Shown: piece by piece, positions 33,300-45,079 of the stretch
Position numbering within the stretch: position 1 is the stretch's first letter
Layout: every line of letters begins with the position of its first letter
Assembly: GCF_949987515.2 (NCBI RefSeq)
Contig: NC_082689.1
Span: 98,618,957-98,682,956, forward strand
Direction: 5' to 3'
From: Delphinus delphis
Lineage: Eukaryota > Chordata > Mammalia > Artiodactyla > Delphinidae
Length of the DNA stretch: 64,000 nucleotides
The notes under the pieces: generated by a model
Databases searched by the model: none
What the model saw: the letters and a program-made list of their open reading frames with translations, nothing else
What the model was told of the DNA's origin: nothing
Translations under genes and position numbers: made by a program

Positions 33300-34955
33300 T
33301 ATAGTATAGCTTGTCAAATCTGCTGGAGGCATGTTGTATGTGAATAGCAACAGGAGAAAGCTGGTAGCTCAAATAAAGGTAGGAGAATAAAAACTGAGGT
33401 GCTCTCGGTTTAGTCCTAGACAAGTAACTTTGTAAAATGATCATCATACTGAAAATGTAGAAATGAATGAATGCCTGGCATAAAAAATCCTGCCCCATTC
33501 TAGAACTAAGCACTGCTGTAACTGGAGCTACCCGCCTGCCCCAGGATACTGCCCTGTGCCACCCCAGGCCTGGGCTCCAGTCTCTCTTTCATGAAAGAAA
33601 ACCCAGTGACTTCTAAAAATAAGGATAGATCTGTGATTCTGGATCTCAGGGAGGGAAAGGCATGCCAGAGACATCTTGTGAATGAGGCGTTTATGGGCAC
33701 CAAAAAGAGACACATTGAGTGTAAAAACCTGTGAACGCTAGGTCAAGAGGAGTTGAAGAAAAAATCCTCGTGTCCACAAGGCTGAGAGGAAGAAAAGGAC
33801 ATAGGTCAAATATTAAGGCCTGGACCTAATCAGTTAATTGCAGGCTGCAAACAGAGGCAGATGGGCAGGCAAAGGGGCTGAGCACTGACCCCCCACTTGA
33901 CACACCGGTAGAGGTCAATGCACATCCACTGTTCAGGAAAAACAACACTGAGAGAAGAATCAATGTCCAGTTTAGAGAGATGTCCAGCTTCCCCTCGCTG
34001 TGGCCTTGCTGCTCTGTGTGCCATTTTCACGGGCTTACATAAGGCAATCTCTCCTGGCCTGGATGCTGTAATTACAGCTTTCATCTGCAGGGAAGCGCTT
34101 CCTGACAAGGTCATGAGGAAGGCCTGGTAGGGTGAGCTGTAGCTGGGGCACTGCTTTGAGTATCGTATTCTTACCCAAGGTTGAGCAGTGGAGTGAAGGA
34201 AGTTAGATAGGCGCTGCATCCAAAGATACCCTGACTTTCATTTTAGTGCTTCCCTTTGACTTGTCCCATTTCACCCATTTTCTGTACACAATAACTCAGT
34301 GGCTCCTTTTTAACCCATACTTCACTTGATAATGACTGTAAATGGAGGATAATTTTCCACGGGAGACATTCCATCAAAACGCAATGAAATAAGTCAACGT
34401 TATATCACTCCTTGCATCAGTCCATTTCCACTACCTAATTGATGCTCTGCTTCAACATCTTCAACCTGTTGTTAGGTGCGAATCTAAAAATGGCGTGATT
34501 GTGAAGGGCATATCTGATTTTTTTTTTTTATTTCGATGACATCTGCTGTTCTGTCTGCTCTATCATTATTTTCTAATATTCTGATTCTCAAAGGAGCAGA
34601 GAATCTCACTTTGTCCTTTAACAAGTGAAAAACTGAACCATTCAATGCAGGGAGCTAAAGAATGGCCTTTGCACTTTCTCCCCCCATCCTCTTGCCTCTT
34701 TGTTAGGCTATTAAAGAGTTAATAAGAAAGTCGTTCTCTGCTGGTCATCCATAAGGAAATGCAGGTAGTCCTTGGAGTGAAGTAGGTTTTCCGAGTTTGC
34801 CTAGAGAGGACTGTGGACAGTCCATTGCCAGTCGAGGGAGTAGGAGGGCCCTGAGCATCCTTTATCTACTTCTCTCCTCCATCTTTAATGTTTGATGGCA
34901 AAAAATGAGGAAATCCAGAATACAGGGGAGATGAGAGAGCCAAGAGAGGAAGTAC
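33300..34955. other. Unique stretch
   Basis: No repeat or gene named. 34230-34640 is AT-rich and repeat-free, a possible conserved non-coding element, untested. The frames at 33506-33715 and 33830-34219 (minus) have no signature. Confidence 0.3.
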
Positions 34956-34959
34956 AGCC

Positions 34960-35160
34960 AAATGGAAGGAAATTGGGTGTTGGAGGTGGATACACCTGGG
35001 TTCAAATTCCAGTTCTGCAGCTCACCAGCTGTGCGTCCTTACTCAACATCTCTGAGCCTCAATTCTCTCTCCAGTAAAATAATTTTAGTTGCAGAACTGC
35101 TTTGAGAAGTAAATATTTTATTGAAAAGTGTTCAGCCCTCAGTAAATGGAGCTACCGTTA
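34960..35160 (+). mobile_element. MIR SINE
   Basis: Forward MIR: 'CACCTGGGTTCAAATTCCAGTTCTGC', 'CACCAGCTGTGCGTCCTTACTCAACATCTCTGAGCCTCA' and a 3' end 'CCCTCAGTAAATGGAGCTACC'. Confidence 0.9.
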
Positions 35161-35169
35161 TTATAATAA

Positions 35170-35915
35170 TTACAACAGACATCAAGGCCACGTTCATTTA
35201 TCACCAAAGAACTGTAGGATTATGTCTCTATTCTCCATGTACCTCCCAACGTTTTCTACACTTCCTGCCTTCACTCCCTAACACCGCACGCTCTACAATA
35301 GCTATGCTTATCTTCCTGCTTGTGAAAGATCGAAATGACTTGGAACAAAGTCAACAGAAAGTACATATTTAGAAATTCACATATATACTTAGTGGGCAGA
35401 TTAGTCATAGTCAAACTCACAGGCTCCTTATAACATTTCTGAAGGGAATTGGTCGAGATGCATGCCCTTACAAGTATATGCTGTCTGACACAGACATTCT
35501 ATTTGGGGATGGGGGTTGGGGGAGGAGTACCATCTTTAATAGCTGAGACAAGTGCTTCCAAAAATAAACCACTTTTTAAAATTAAAATTTTCCAAAATAT
35601 GTTAAATAAATATCATAATTCAATCGACAAATTTGCTCTTGGGTCACTATTTTTTAAATAGCAGATTAGTTATTCTCTAAGAGAGGAGTACACAGGCTTC
35701 AGTGTTTAGTGAAGAAGCAGATACTAGAAATCTCTATTCATACAAAAATCCATGTACGTTATACACGTCCATTTATAAAAAATGTTCTGCAAGCTTTCCA
35801 AAACTCCCAATTATTTGAGGAGAAAAGGTGATGAAGCTTCTTGGCACCAAATTCTAGAAGTTAGTCACAAATTTCTTTTTAAGCTTGCCAGAGTGAGGCT
35901 GGCACACAGGTCTCT
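35170..35915. other. Unique AT-rich stretch
   Basis: Nothing recognised. Short open frames only. Confidence 0.35.
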
Positions 35916-35931
35916 ATGTCAGACATCCTAT

Positions 35932-36142
35932 TTTTTTTTTTTTTTTTTTTTGGTATGCGGGCCTCTCACTGTTGTGGCCCCTCCCGTTGCGGAGCACAGG
36001 CTCTGGATGCGCAGGCTCAGCGGCCATGGCTCTCGGGCCCAGCCGCTCCGCAGCATGTGGGATGCTCCCGGACCGGGGCACGAACCCGTGTCCCCTGCAT
36101 TGGCAGGCGGACTCTCAACCACTGTGCCACCAGGGAAGCCCC
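35932..36142 (-). mobile_element. CHR-2 SINE
   Basis: Reverse copy with an approximately 21-base T run at its left and 'AGGGAAGCCC' at its right. Flanked by CAGACATCCTATTTT at 35920 and at 36143-36157. The long uninterrupted tail and clean duplication suggest a fairly recent insertion. Confidence 0.97.
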
Positions 36143-36179
36143 CAGACATCCTATTTTTAAGGGGTGTATGCTAAGGAAC

Positions 36180-36700
36180 TATTAATGGACATGCACAAAA
36201 ATTGAGTTATAAGATTGTTTACACATTTATTCTTAATGATTAGGGTGGTAATATTCTTTATTGCCCAAACCTGGTCACTTTTGAGATCAAGAGGAAATGC
36301 CATTAATCATTAAGCCAGGGGATAGCAGGGATAAACCAACAGTGCCAAACAGAAGCAATCTAAATGTCCAGCAGGGAGGATTAGTAAAATAATAACCACG
36401 TGACATTCTTAAAAAATTTTAAAAGAGAAAATTCAGCCATATGGAAAGATGTACCTGATATAGTAATAGAAAAAATCAGATTGCAAACTAATACGCACAG
36501 TATGGTAACACTAAAAACACACGCTCGCAAGCACAGACCCATTCCCCACAATACGAGAGAGACAGTGCTAACAGGAGTTAGCAGTTACTCCTGGGTGGTG
36601 GGAATTGGGGCCATTTCTATCCATCATGAACGTGTATTACATTCGCAATTTCAGAAAAAAGTTATTTACAATTTCTTTTAGTCAGGTATTGTCTTGAAAA
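36180..36700 (+). mobile_element. Possible ancient L1-type 3' fragment
   Basis: 'ACAGTGCCAAACAGAAGCAATCTAAATG', 'CAGCCATATGGAAAGATGTACC', 'CTCCTGGGTGGTGGGAATTGG' and 'GAACGTGTATTACATTCGC' follow the layout of an old mammalian LINE-like repeat. The exact family is not certain. Confidence 0.4.
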
Positions 36701-36940
36701 CTCTTGTCTCAGAAAGTAACCTGTCCTCCAAAGCCTAAGGTGAATTTCCTAAGAATAGGGCCGAAATATTTATGCAACATGTTACACAAAGCTCAACCTC
36801 AACTCAGCGTTCACGACCATTTGCCCACGGGTATCAGTAATACAAATTCTGACACAGGTGAAGCAATAAAGCCCGTAAAATTGCATCTCATTACGATCTC
36901 AGATTCTGGCCTTTGAAAATATTCCCAAATGGTTCTTTTT

Positions 36941-37141
36941 TTTTTTTTTGCGGTACGCGGGCCTCTCACTGCTGTGGTCTCTCCCGTTGAGGAGCAACAG
37001 GCTCCAGAAGCGCATGCTCAGCGGCCATGGCTCACGGGCCCAGCCGCTCCGCGGCATGTGGGATCTTCCCCGACCGGGGCACGAACCCGCGTCCCCTGCA
37101 TCGGCAGGCGGACTCTTAACCACTGCGCCACCAGGGAAGCC
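36941..37141 (-). mobile_element. CHR-2 SINE
   Basis: Reverse copy flanked by CCAAATGGTTCTTTT (36925-36939 and 37144-37158). The GAGGAGCAACAGGCTCCAGAAGCGCATG segment has local substitutions relative to other copies. Confidence 0.96.
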
Positions 37142-37426
37142 CCCCAAATGGTTCTTTTTATCTCCTGGTAACACAAGCATTAAAAAGACACTTTGCAGTA
37201 CTCAAAGAGGTGATTATCTTTGTAGACCACTCCACGCCAGGGCAAAACCAGGCTATGTCATTGCTCTCCTTTTCTACCCTCAACTGAATTCTCTTGATTG
37301 TGAACACATATATTTGGAACTGCAAATTGGCTACTGCCACCACTCTGGGAGTCTGGAGGTGGTGACCCTATAAAGCACTGACATGAATACATTTGTAAAC
37401 CTCTGGTCCCTGTGCAACGCCTACAG

Positions 37427-37492
37427 GAAAAAACGAAGCTCACACCTCTGAGACTGCTTCCAGCTTAGATGAAGAGACACCACAGAAAAAAG
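37427..37492 (+). CDS. Candidate cassette exon (weak), 66 nt
   Basis: A segment bounded by a plausible acceptor ('CCTCTGGTCCCTGTGCAACGC' then CTACAG) and a strong donor (AAAAAAG|GTAAGC). It is 66 nt long. Only one frame is open, with both intron boundaries in phase 1 and 21 full codons that begin KNEAHTSE and end DEETPQKK. The frame closes shortly outside both edges (TAA at 37396, TGA about 37513), as expected of an exon in introns. A 22-codon open frame is common by chance. I do not recognise the peptide, and no neighbouring exons were found. Confidence 0.22.
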
Positions 37493-37499
37493 GTAAGCC

Positions 37500-38125
37500 C
37501 ATGGTGTCCACCTGACCACCTTGGAAATAAAGTTTCTAGTGAAAGGGATGGAAAAAAATTTTTGAGAGAAAAAGGGCACTTTTCAGTAAAGGAAGCCTCA
37601 GAGCTTCCTAATTTTCACAACTCCAGTGAAATATTCAACATAGTCGGTGAAAGAATCCATCCGAGGTCCACATGCTACAATACGCAACCCGCCCTTAATT
37701 CGGAGAGTTCAGAATAAACCATCAAGCAAGGCCCATGGAAAGCGGAAGGTCAAAGACATGAAAAAGGAGCTTCCAGGAGCTCTCAGAACACGATGTCATC
37801 AGACCAGCTCCAGCACAATCCACCCCAAGCCGCAGTCAGAATTAATCCAAAAGCAAATGCCTTATCTCCCCGCGTAAGTCACTAGTTCTGGGAAAGGCTC
37901 CATCACTTTCTCATCAGCACAGGTTCAGAACCTCCAAGGCACCTCTGGCTCCTGCCCCATCAATCCAGTGTCCAGCAGGTGCCAAATCCGACTAATTCCA
38001 CCTTGATAAACCCCTCTCTTTTCTTCCTGTCCCTTTCACGAGGCTTTAGGCAAACACCGCTAAACTGATTTCCTATTTCCTCTCCCTTCCAATCCCAATC
38101 CAACTCACACCACCCTGCTACATCT
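37500..38125. other. Unique stretch
   Basis: No repeat recognised. Plus-strand frames at 37469-37717 and 37647-37877 are rich in polar residues but have no family signature. Confidence 0.3.
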
Positions 38126-38129
38126 GTAT

Positions 38130-39120
38130 TCTTTTTTTTTATGTGGCAAAAAATGCATAATATAAAATGTACCATCCTAACCGCTTTTAAGGGTACCGTT
38201 CCACAGTGTTAAATACATTCACGCTGCTGTGAAACAGATCTCCAGAAATTTTTCATCTTGAAAACCTGAAACTATACCCATTAAGCAACAGCTCTCCAGT
38301 CCCTCCTCCCCCCAATCTCTGGCAGCCACCATTCTACTTTCTGTTTTTACAAATTCGACTGCTTTAGATATCTCCTATTAGTAGGATCGTACAGTATTTG
38401 TCTTTTGTGTGACTGGTCTACTTCACTTACATATTCCCATTGTAGCGTATGACAGGATTTCCTTCCCTTTTAGGGCTGAATGATGTTCCATTGTATGCAT
38501 AAACCACATTTTGCTTATCCCTTCATCCAGTGATGGACATTTGGGTTGCTTCACCTTTTGGCTATTGTGAATAGTGATGCTATAAACATGGGTGTACAAA
38601 TACCTCTTCCAGGTCCTGCTTTTTTGTTTTGTTTTGTTTTTGTTTTTGCGGTACGCGGGCCTCTCACTGTTGTGGCCTCTCCCGCGGCGGAGCACAGGCT
38701 CCAGACGCGCAGGCTCAGCGGCCATGGCTCACGGGCCCAGCCGCTCCACGGCATGTGGGATCTTCCCGGACCGGGGCACGAACCCGTGTCGCCTGCATCG
38801 GCAGGCGGACTCTCAACCACTGCACCACCAGGGAAGCCCCAGGCCCTGCTTTTGATTCTTTTGGACATATACCCAGAAGTAAGATGGCTGGATCATACGG
38901 TAGTTCTATTTTTATATTTTTGAGGAATCTCCATCCTGTTTTCCACAGTGATTGCACTGTTTTACATTCCCACCAACAGTGCCCAAGGGTTCCAATCACT
39001 CCACATCCCCAATATTCGTTATTTTCTGGTGTTTTGATAGCAGCCATCCTAATGGGTGTGAGATAGTATCTCATTGTGGGTTTGATTTGTATTCCCCTGG
39101 TGATTAGTGATATTGAATAT
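38130..39120 (-). mobile_element. Older L1 3' region, reverse orientation
   Basis: Reverse L1 with 'GAATGATGTTCCATTGTATGCATAAACCACATTTTG', 'TGATGGACATTTGGGTTGCTTC', 'TATACCCAGAAGTAAGATGGCTGGATCATA' and 'CATTCCCACCAACAGTGC'. The ORF2 C-terminal frame is broken. A CHR-2 interrupts it at 38625-38840. Confidence 0.9.
38625..38840 (-). mobile_element. CHR-2 SINE inside old L1
   Basis: Reverse copy with a (TTTTG)n tail at its left. Flanked by AGGTCCTGCTTTT (38611-38623) and AGGCCCTGCTTTT (38841-38853), one mismatch. L1 sequence on both sides joins cleanly when the SINE is removed. Confidence 0.97.
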
Positions 39121-39169
39121 TATATTTATACTCATACTCCCTATCTCTGGTCAAACCCCTTCACTTCTT

Positions 39170-39595
39170 AGAGGCTGCCTAACGAATAAAGTACAAACCC
39201 ATTTAAAGCCTTCCATAACTTAACAATATCGACATTATTTCATGCAATTTCATTCCGCAAATCTTCTGCATCAGCTCCACTAAATACCTCATCATTTTCC
39301 AAACAGGTCTCATGCTTTCTTTTCCCCCTGCACATCTTTATAGCTCAGATACCATCTCTCCTAAGAAGATTCCTTTGTTTTCAATCAACACTTTATACTC
39401 ATTCAGCACTCAGGGCTTGCTCTTAGAGTACATATCATATTTACCTTTTCTGTACCCATTTATTCGCTGGTCTCATCTCACTTACTGAACAGAAAAGTTC
39501 CTTAAGGCCATAGACTGAATCCTGTTCAATCATCTGTCTGTCACAGTGCCTGGAACACTGCAGGCCTTCTAAATGTAGTTATTAAATAAAGAACT
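39170..39595 (+). mobile_element. L2 LINE 3' end
   Basis: Forward L2: 'AAAGCCTTCCATAACTTAAC', 'AGATACCATCTCTCCTAAGAAGATTCC', 'TTCCTTAAGGCCATAGACTG', 'TCACAGTGCCTGGAACACTGCAGG' and a terminal 'TTATTAAATAAAGAA'. Confidence 0.85.
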
Positions 39596-39779
39596 CAACA
39601 TTTTCATGTGTCATCAGTGGACTTAGCCCATCAAAATAGCTACAATTTCAAATCAACAGAACTGCCCTCTTTTTCTGTGCGTTGGGAGGGTGACAGAGGA
39701 ATGGGGAAAGACTTTAGTTTTTGTTATTCAGTCATCCAGACTCACCCTAATTCTCTTGACCACATTATTTAACTCCCCA

Positions 39780-40150
39780 CTTAATAAAAAGAAAAGATTC
39801 TGAAGACCAAGCAAAGCTGACGTCCAGTAATTGAACTGCCGGCTGCTGCATTTACCCTCCTCGTGGCTACAAGCTGACATTTAAATCCTACTCCTCTCTC
39901 TCCAAATATTAACCACAGTCAGCTGGTCATTTGGGTTCTGAACCAGCTTTTGATGAAGCACATTTCAAAGACAATTCTGGGAAAATATTGAATTATTTCA
40001 TTTTCACTCTATTCCCTCAATGGTCGCTTCCCTCTCAAGTTCAATTAAGCTCACTTGAAATCAGAATTCACAAGAATGCATTTCATTTAGATTTACTGGA
40101 AGATGTCAGGCACCAGTTAATTAGTCTTAAAGCAGCATAGCCATGAGGTC
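39780..40150. promoter_or_regulatory. Candidate conserved non-coding element
   Basis: A repeat-free segment with 'CATTTAAATCC', 'CAGTTAATTAGTC', 'TTCAATTAAGC' and 'ATTTAGATTTACTGG' motifs. An open frame at 39931-40140 shows no family signature. The call rests on the absence of repeats and AT-core motif density. Confidence 0.18.
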
Positions 40151-40319
40151 CTTCCAAACCGAGCTCGCCGTCTTTGCCAAGCAGGTGTTCTCGCTGGATA
40201 ACGTTGATCGGGTAGTGGTTAGCCAACACTCTAACAAATAAAATAGATATAGATTTTCAATTATCTGTGTGCACCCCAGCCATGGTCTCTGTTCTGTGGC
40301 CTGCAATTTCTCGTTCATT

Positions 40320-40520
40320 TGAATGAATGGATGATTCTGCTGGATAATTCAACAAACATTTACCAAAACCTACCCTGTGCCAGGCACTGCTCTAGACACT
40401 TCATTTATTCAGCAAGGTCTTATTTAATCCCTTCTATTTGCCGGGCATTTTGCCGGGGATTGGGGATTCCGGGTTACAGAAGATTTGATTCCTCTCCTCA
40501 AGGAATCTAGGAAATGTTTC
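40320..40520 (-). mobile_element. L2 LINE 3' end
   Basis: 'TTCAACAAACATTTACCAAAACC', 'TGTGCCAGGCACTGCTCTAGACAC' and 'TTCCTCTCCTCAAGGAATC' are reverse-strand L2 terminus. An internal 'TTTATTCAGCAAGGTC...GCCGGGCATTTTG' section looks like a second, tandem L2 terminus. Confidence 0.7.
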
Positions 40521-40641
40521 AGACTTGTGCTTGGTGCCCGTGGAAATGTAGTCTTCGTGCTCAGCAGTTCATGGAAGACGATATATAAAAGCATGGCTGC
40601 GGCTACATTCCAGTAAAACTTAACTACACAAAGAGGTGCAG

Positions 40642-40830
40642 GGCTTCCCTCGTGGCGCAGTGGTTGAGAGTCCGCCTGCCGATGCAGCGGACGCGGGTTC
40701 GTGCCCCGGTCCGGGAAGATCCCACGTGCCGCGGAGCGGCTGGGCCCGTGAGCCATGGCCGCTGAGCCTGCGCGTCCGGAGCCTGTGCTCCGCAACGGGA
40801 GAGGCCACGACAGTGAGAGGCTCGCGGTAA
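40642..40830 (+). mobile_element. CHR-2 SINE with nearly absent A-tail
   Basis: The body is close to consensus, but it ends 'GAGAGGCTCGCGGTAAAA' instead of the normal GCGTACCGC plus long A-run. A perfect AAAGAGGTGCAGGG duplication (about 40630-40643 and 40830-40843) shows it is a normal insertion. Confidence 0.95.
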
Positions 40831-41026
40831 AAGAGGTGCAGGGCCAGATTGGGTCTGTGGACCCTAGTCTGCCAGCGTGTTTTACACCATGTCGCATCTC
40901 TGTCCTTTGCTCCTGCTACATGCTCTCCCGAGGACCCTCCCCCATGCCTCATCTATGTATCTGCCACCTACGCTGCAAAGCCATGTTCAACTCTTGCCTC
41001 TTCCTCTTCTGATTCAAGTTCAAGAC

Positions 41027-41235
41027 TTTTTTTTTTAATTTAGAAAATTTTATTTGGCTTCCATAATTTCAAGGATAAGTAGGCAACGCAAACCTTCCTC
41101 ATAAAAAAATGAATTTCAAGTAAATAATGACTAGCTTTTCTACGGTGCTTATACTTCTTCAAAGTTTTTTCTCTCTTACAACAATCTCTTGAAATAGGCA
41201 ACGCAGGTGTTATTATTCCTACCAGGTCCATGAGA
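41027..41235 (-). pseudogene. Possible processed mRNA 3' end (retrocopy), minus strand
   Basis: Read on the minus strand, a diverged MIR-like 3' portion ('TAATAACACCTGCGTTGCC') is followed by AT-rich sequence, an AATAAA signal (complement at 41049-41054) and, about 13 bases later, a pure A-run (T-run at 41027-41036). This is the layout of a polyadenylated transcript end copied into the genome. The source gene is unknown and no coding part is visible. Confidence 0.3.
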
Positions 41236-41239
41236 AGCT

Positions 41240-41640
41240 GAAGTGGTACATGTTAAGAATGAGAGGCAGAAGAACGGGAGGAGAAGGGACCACAGAGGCT
41301 ATGGGTCTTCCCAGCAAACCCAGAATCAGATGTGGGGCATGGAATCTTGCTTCCCCAGAGGCTGTCCAAGAAGCTGGGAAGGGTAGGATAGGGGAGGCCT
41401 CTGTGGGAAGGAAGTGGCAGATCCAGCCTCCTACCCCTGACCAATGCCTATCCTAAGGTGTAAAGGCCTGTCCTACACAACTGAAAACAAGGGACTACCT
41501 AACATTTGTGTGGTTTGGTGTGCAATACTGTGGCCAGCTTGGGAAGGCATCATATGCTTTCCCTGTACTCCTGTCCCCCTTCGTCTCCCCCCACATTTTC
41601 AGTGGAATTATATTCCTCCAAAAAAAAAAAAAAATTAAGA
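41240..41640. other. Unique stretch ending in an A-run
   Basis: No family recognised. A 14-base A-run at about 41621-41635 immediately precedes the ERV-L-like sequence. Confidence 0.3.
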
Positions 41641-43400
41641 CATGAACTTTGCGTCAAGCTTTGTTTTCTAGAGACCTTAAGCTAGAAAATTTGGGGACCA
41701 GGAGACCCTCAGTCTAAGACTTTGGAGTTGGAATGGCCACTCTTGGGAGATAACTGCCTGTGAGTTTCTTACAGACAAAATGGCCCTACTGAGTCAGAGA
41801 CAAAGGCCTTTGTTTTCTGCCAGCATCCATGAAACTGGCAGGTAAATTGTGGGCCTGCAACTAGAGTACAATCCTACGCTTCACAGTTCTTGACACCCAC
41901 CTCTCTGAAACAAGAAGGACCCCACTGCTGGTGATAACCGGGATGGTACTAACCCCTGGCAGACACCGACATCACAATTAGCAAAGCTTTCATCCGTGGT
42001 TGATTGAGATGAGGTGCCGGTAAAGTGCAAGATGTTGGAAGGTCAAATGGCTGCACCATTTGATTGATGGGGCTAATGATGACTATAAAGATGGTTTTGT
42101 GAAATGGTTATTCTGGGAGGCATTTGAAACCTTGCAAAAAGTAAATTAAGTCAGGGCAGCCAGCTTAAGGCATGCTCCACAAGTGTCAGGGCTCTGTACC
42201 ATTTTAAAAGAGACACTCGTCTCTTACAACTGCAAAGCAGACTGCTGAAAATCAGGCCCAGGATATGCTTTTTACACGTGCCAGGTTGGCAAAGATCAAA
42301 TGTACAGCTTCAACACGTCTCCTATGTCAAAATCAGAGCCCTCATGAGTAAGGGGAGGGACTATGAAACCTGGGATGGGGACATGTGTGTGTTTAAGTCT
42401 GAAAATCTTGGACCCTCTGGGCCGGCAAAAGCAGCCTCTCCCCATTGTCAGAGGGAAATAGTTCCCTTCCCCTCCTATCAAATTGCCTAGAGACCATGCA
42501 CTGATCTTACCTGAAACAGGTGCATGGCAAATGGCATTTATGCTCAGGATCTGTCCCCCACGACTACTCACGAGTGCCACTAACCAGTGCCAGGACCCGC
42601 CATCCCGTGTGGGCTGGGATATCCAGCGCCTTTTCTAGGATATTAAAAGATTGTACACCGAAGGAATTGTAGGACTCTGCTTATGTGCAAGAGTGAATCT
42701 TGAAGGTGAAAGACCACAGGGCAGAATAAAAGGACAGATAGGGGACGGGGACTGACAGCAGGGCACCCACCTGAGACTCAGGGTTCAATGAGCTGATAAG
42801 GACACCCAGAGCCAGTCCTAAGGCACTGCTGGGATGAGTCCCAGAAACACAGGCGCAACGACGGCCTACAGTAAAGGGGGCGTGAAGATATTAGAAGCTC
42901 CTTGGTCAGAAGGTTCAGAGACATGCTCTTGTTAGAATGGATTGACTACAGAAAACCTGAGACTCTCCACATGATTAAATTCTCTGCGAGAGCTCAAAGG
43001 GGACTTCCTTCAATGGGAAATGTACTGAGGAAGACGGCACAGGCATCACTGAGGCAGCCCTCGTAAGCAGGAGTTGCCATGAATCTGCCACCATGGAACC
43101 AAGTTCTGTAATATAAAGGGGGTCCCAGATGGCAAAGGCAGGAGAGCAGCACTTGCTGGCCAGAAGCAAGTTGGACGTAATTACCATAACGTGCAGCAAG
43201 AATAGAGTAGCATTTGGGTGCCTTAACCGACAGCGATCTACGGTGATGGGTAAAAGACCACGGGGTCCCGAGGTGCAAGACAGATGGGCAGCTGACTAGG
43301 GTGTTGCTTGATTTGTATAATCAGAAATAAACACACACACGCAATGATACACACAAGAGCTGGTGAGCAGAGGCTGACAGCAACCACCGTGGAAAAGCAC
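41640..43400 (+). pseudogene. ERV-L type gag region, heavily decayed
   Basis: Resemblance to the mammalian ERV-L internal region, for example around 42240-42400 ('CAAAGATCAAATGTACAGC', 'CTATGTCAAAATCAGAGCC', 'GGGGAGGGACTATGAAACC'). Many stops and frameshifts. No 5' LTR was found next to it. Function is lost. Confidence 0.5.
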
Positions 43401-44830
43401 AGTCCTTTCGTCTGTTTTCCAGATTTAAGTCTGTTCACAGACCCAAAGCTCCACCCCCAAAGTATATGTTAGTCAAGTCCTACAATTCCTTTGGTGCATG
43501 GTCCATTACGCCCCAGAACAGGGCCTGTTCAGCCCTGCTCGCCCTGTGGTATGTCCTGGCACAGGTTAATGGTCTGGAGGCCATGAAGGGTTGGGGGAGT
43601 CAGATTGAAGAGGGGGGCTAGGTCTCCCCGAGGAAGGATTCTGCAACACCAGTGCAAATCTATGCGGAAAACATACCTCTGATTCTTCCACCAAGGGGAC
43701 TTGTGACCATTTGCTAGGGAAACTTTGAGAAAGGGAAAAAAAAATCCAGGAATTTCAAAACCCATTAAATATAGGGTCTGAGCTAACGCTAATACCAAGG
43801 GACCTAAAACGTACCACCAAGCTCGCTGGTCAGAGTGAGGGCTTACTGAAGCCACGGGACAAGTACAGTTTTAGCCTGAGTCACAGGGGGCCTGAGGAGG
43901 CCACGGACCCACACTGTGGTTACGTCCGCCGTCACTAAATGTGTAATTGGGATAGAGAGATTTAGTAGCAAGCAAGACCCTATATGTGCTCCGTGACTTG
44001 TGGGGTAAGAGCCATTGTGGTAATAAATCCAAATGCAGACCCTGAAACCGCCTCCTTTCCTGCCAAGATAACGAACTGGAAGCCATTCTGCATGCCTGAA
44101 GGAACTGGAGAGACCAATGCCACAACCAAAGACTTGAAAGAGGCAGGAACAGTGGTCCACCTCACATCTGCCAATGCACCCGACTGGCCTCTGCAGAATC
44201 CAGATGGATCGTGTTAGATGACCACAGGCTACTGTGAAATTAACCAAGCATGAGCCTCAACACCAACTGCTGGACCAGATGTAATAGCTTTACCTCTTCA
44301 AGCAGGTCAGTGCGGACTCCAGTACTTAGCATGTTACCAGTGAGTTGATGAACGCTTTTTCTTCTCTCGATATCCAGAATCAAAAGTAATTCTGACTACA
44401 GTATACCTTCACCAGAATAGCTTTAGGGCTCTGTGAATTCTTTCGTCACAATCTAGTCCTCTGGGAGCTTGCCATTCTGCAGAATGTTGGGACATTCTGT
44501 GGAACAACACACGGGTCCCTTACTTTGATGATATCATACTAATTGTACTGGGAAGCAGGAAGTGGCAAGTTCTTTACATACTTTAATAAGAGGATGCACG
44601 CATGTTGGAAGATGAGATATAAACCCCACAAATCTGTGACATTTCTAGAGCGTGGCTTGGAGCATTCCGGGACATCCCTCCAAAGCAAAGGAAAAATCAG
44701 TATACCTTGTACACCTACTACTACATGTAGACTGAAAAAAAGGCACGACCTAGAAGTTGAGTTACGTTTTACTCGGCGGACAAAACTGAGGACTTAAGCC
44801 CAGGACACAGCGTCTCAGATAACTGAGGGA
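43400..44830 (+). pseudogene. ERV-L type pol remnant (protease to reverse transcriptase)
   Basis: Plus-strand frames give short pieces resembling ERV-L pol. A reverse-transcriptase catalytic motif of the YxDD type is readable as YFDDI at 44521-44535. Upstream, frames near 44100-44220 match the start of the RT domain, and downstream frames at 44590-44760 match the region after the palm. Frameshifts and stops separate these pieces. The minus-strand frames (43529-43855, 43843-44247) are shadows. Confidence 0.7.
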
Positions 44831-45079
44831 CTGCTCTAAAGAGGCAAGGAGGGAAGCCAGGATATATAAGAGTTTTTGCAACAAAGTAATCAAAAGATTG
44901 CTGTTAATTAAAGAAAACCAGACACCTCAAGGTAAGGAATTTAGCACCTTTCTGTGTATGGGAAGATGCAAGAGTCTGGGCTCACTGAAATCATCCCTTT
45001 GATAGGCACCTCAGCTCTTGGGGACCAGTATCCTGTGCTTCTCATCCTGAGTCTCCCCAGGGTGCACGGTCGGGGGTGG

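Noticed and set aside
36948..37373. Long open frames across CHR-2 copies (here and at 1.3, 6.5, 16.6, 21.4, 33.0, 35.8, 38.5, 40.4, 49.1 and 55.0 kb)
   Set aside because: All share the same translated motif because they are the same SINE read in six frames. CHR SINEs are non-coding Pol III elements.
43843..44247. 134-codon minus-strand frame in the ERV region
   Set aside because: The plus strand carries the recognisable pol order; this is its antisense shadow.
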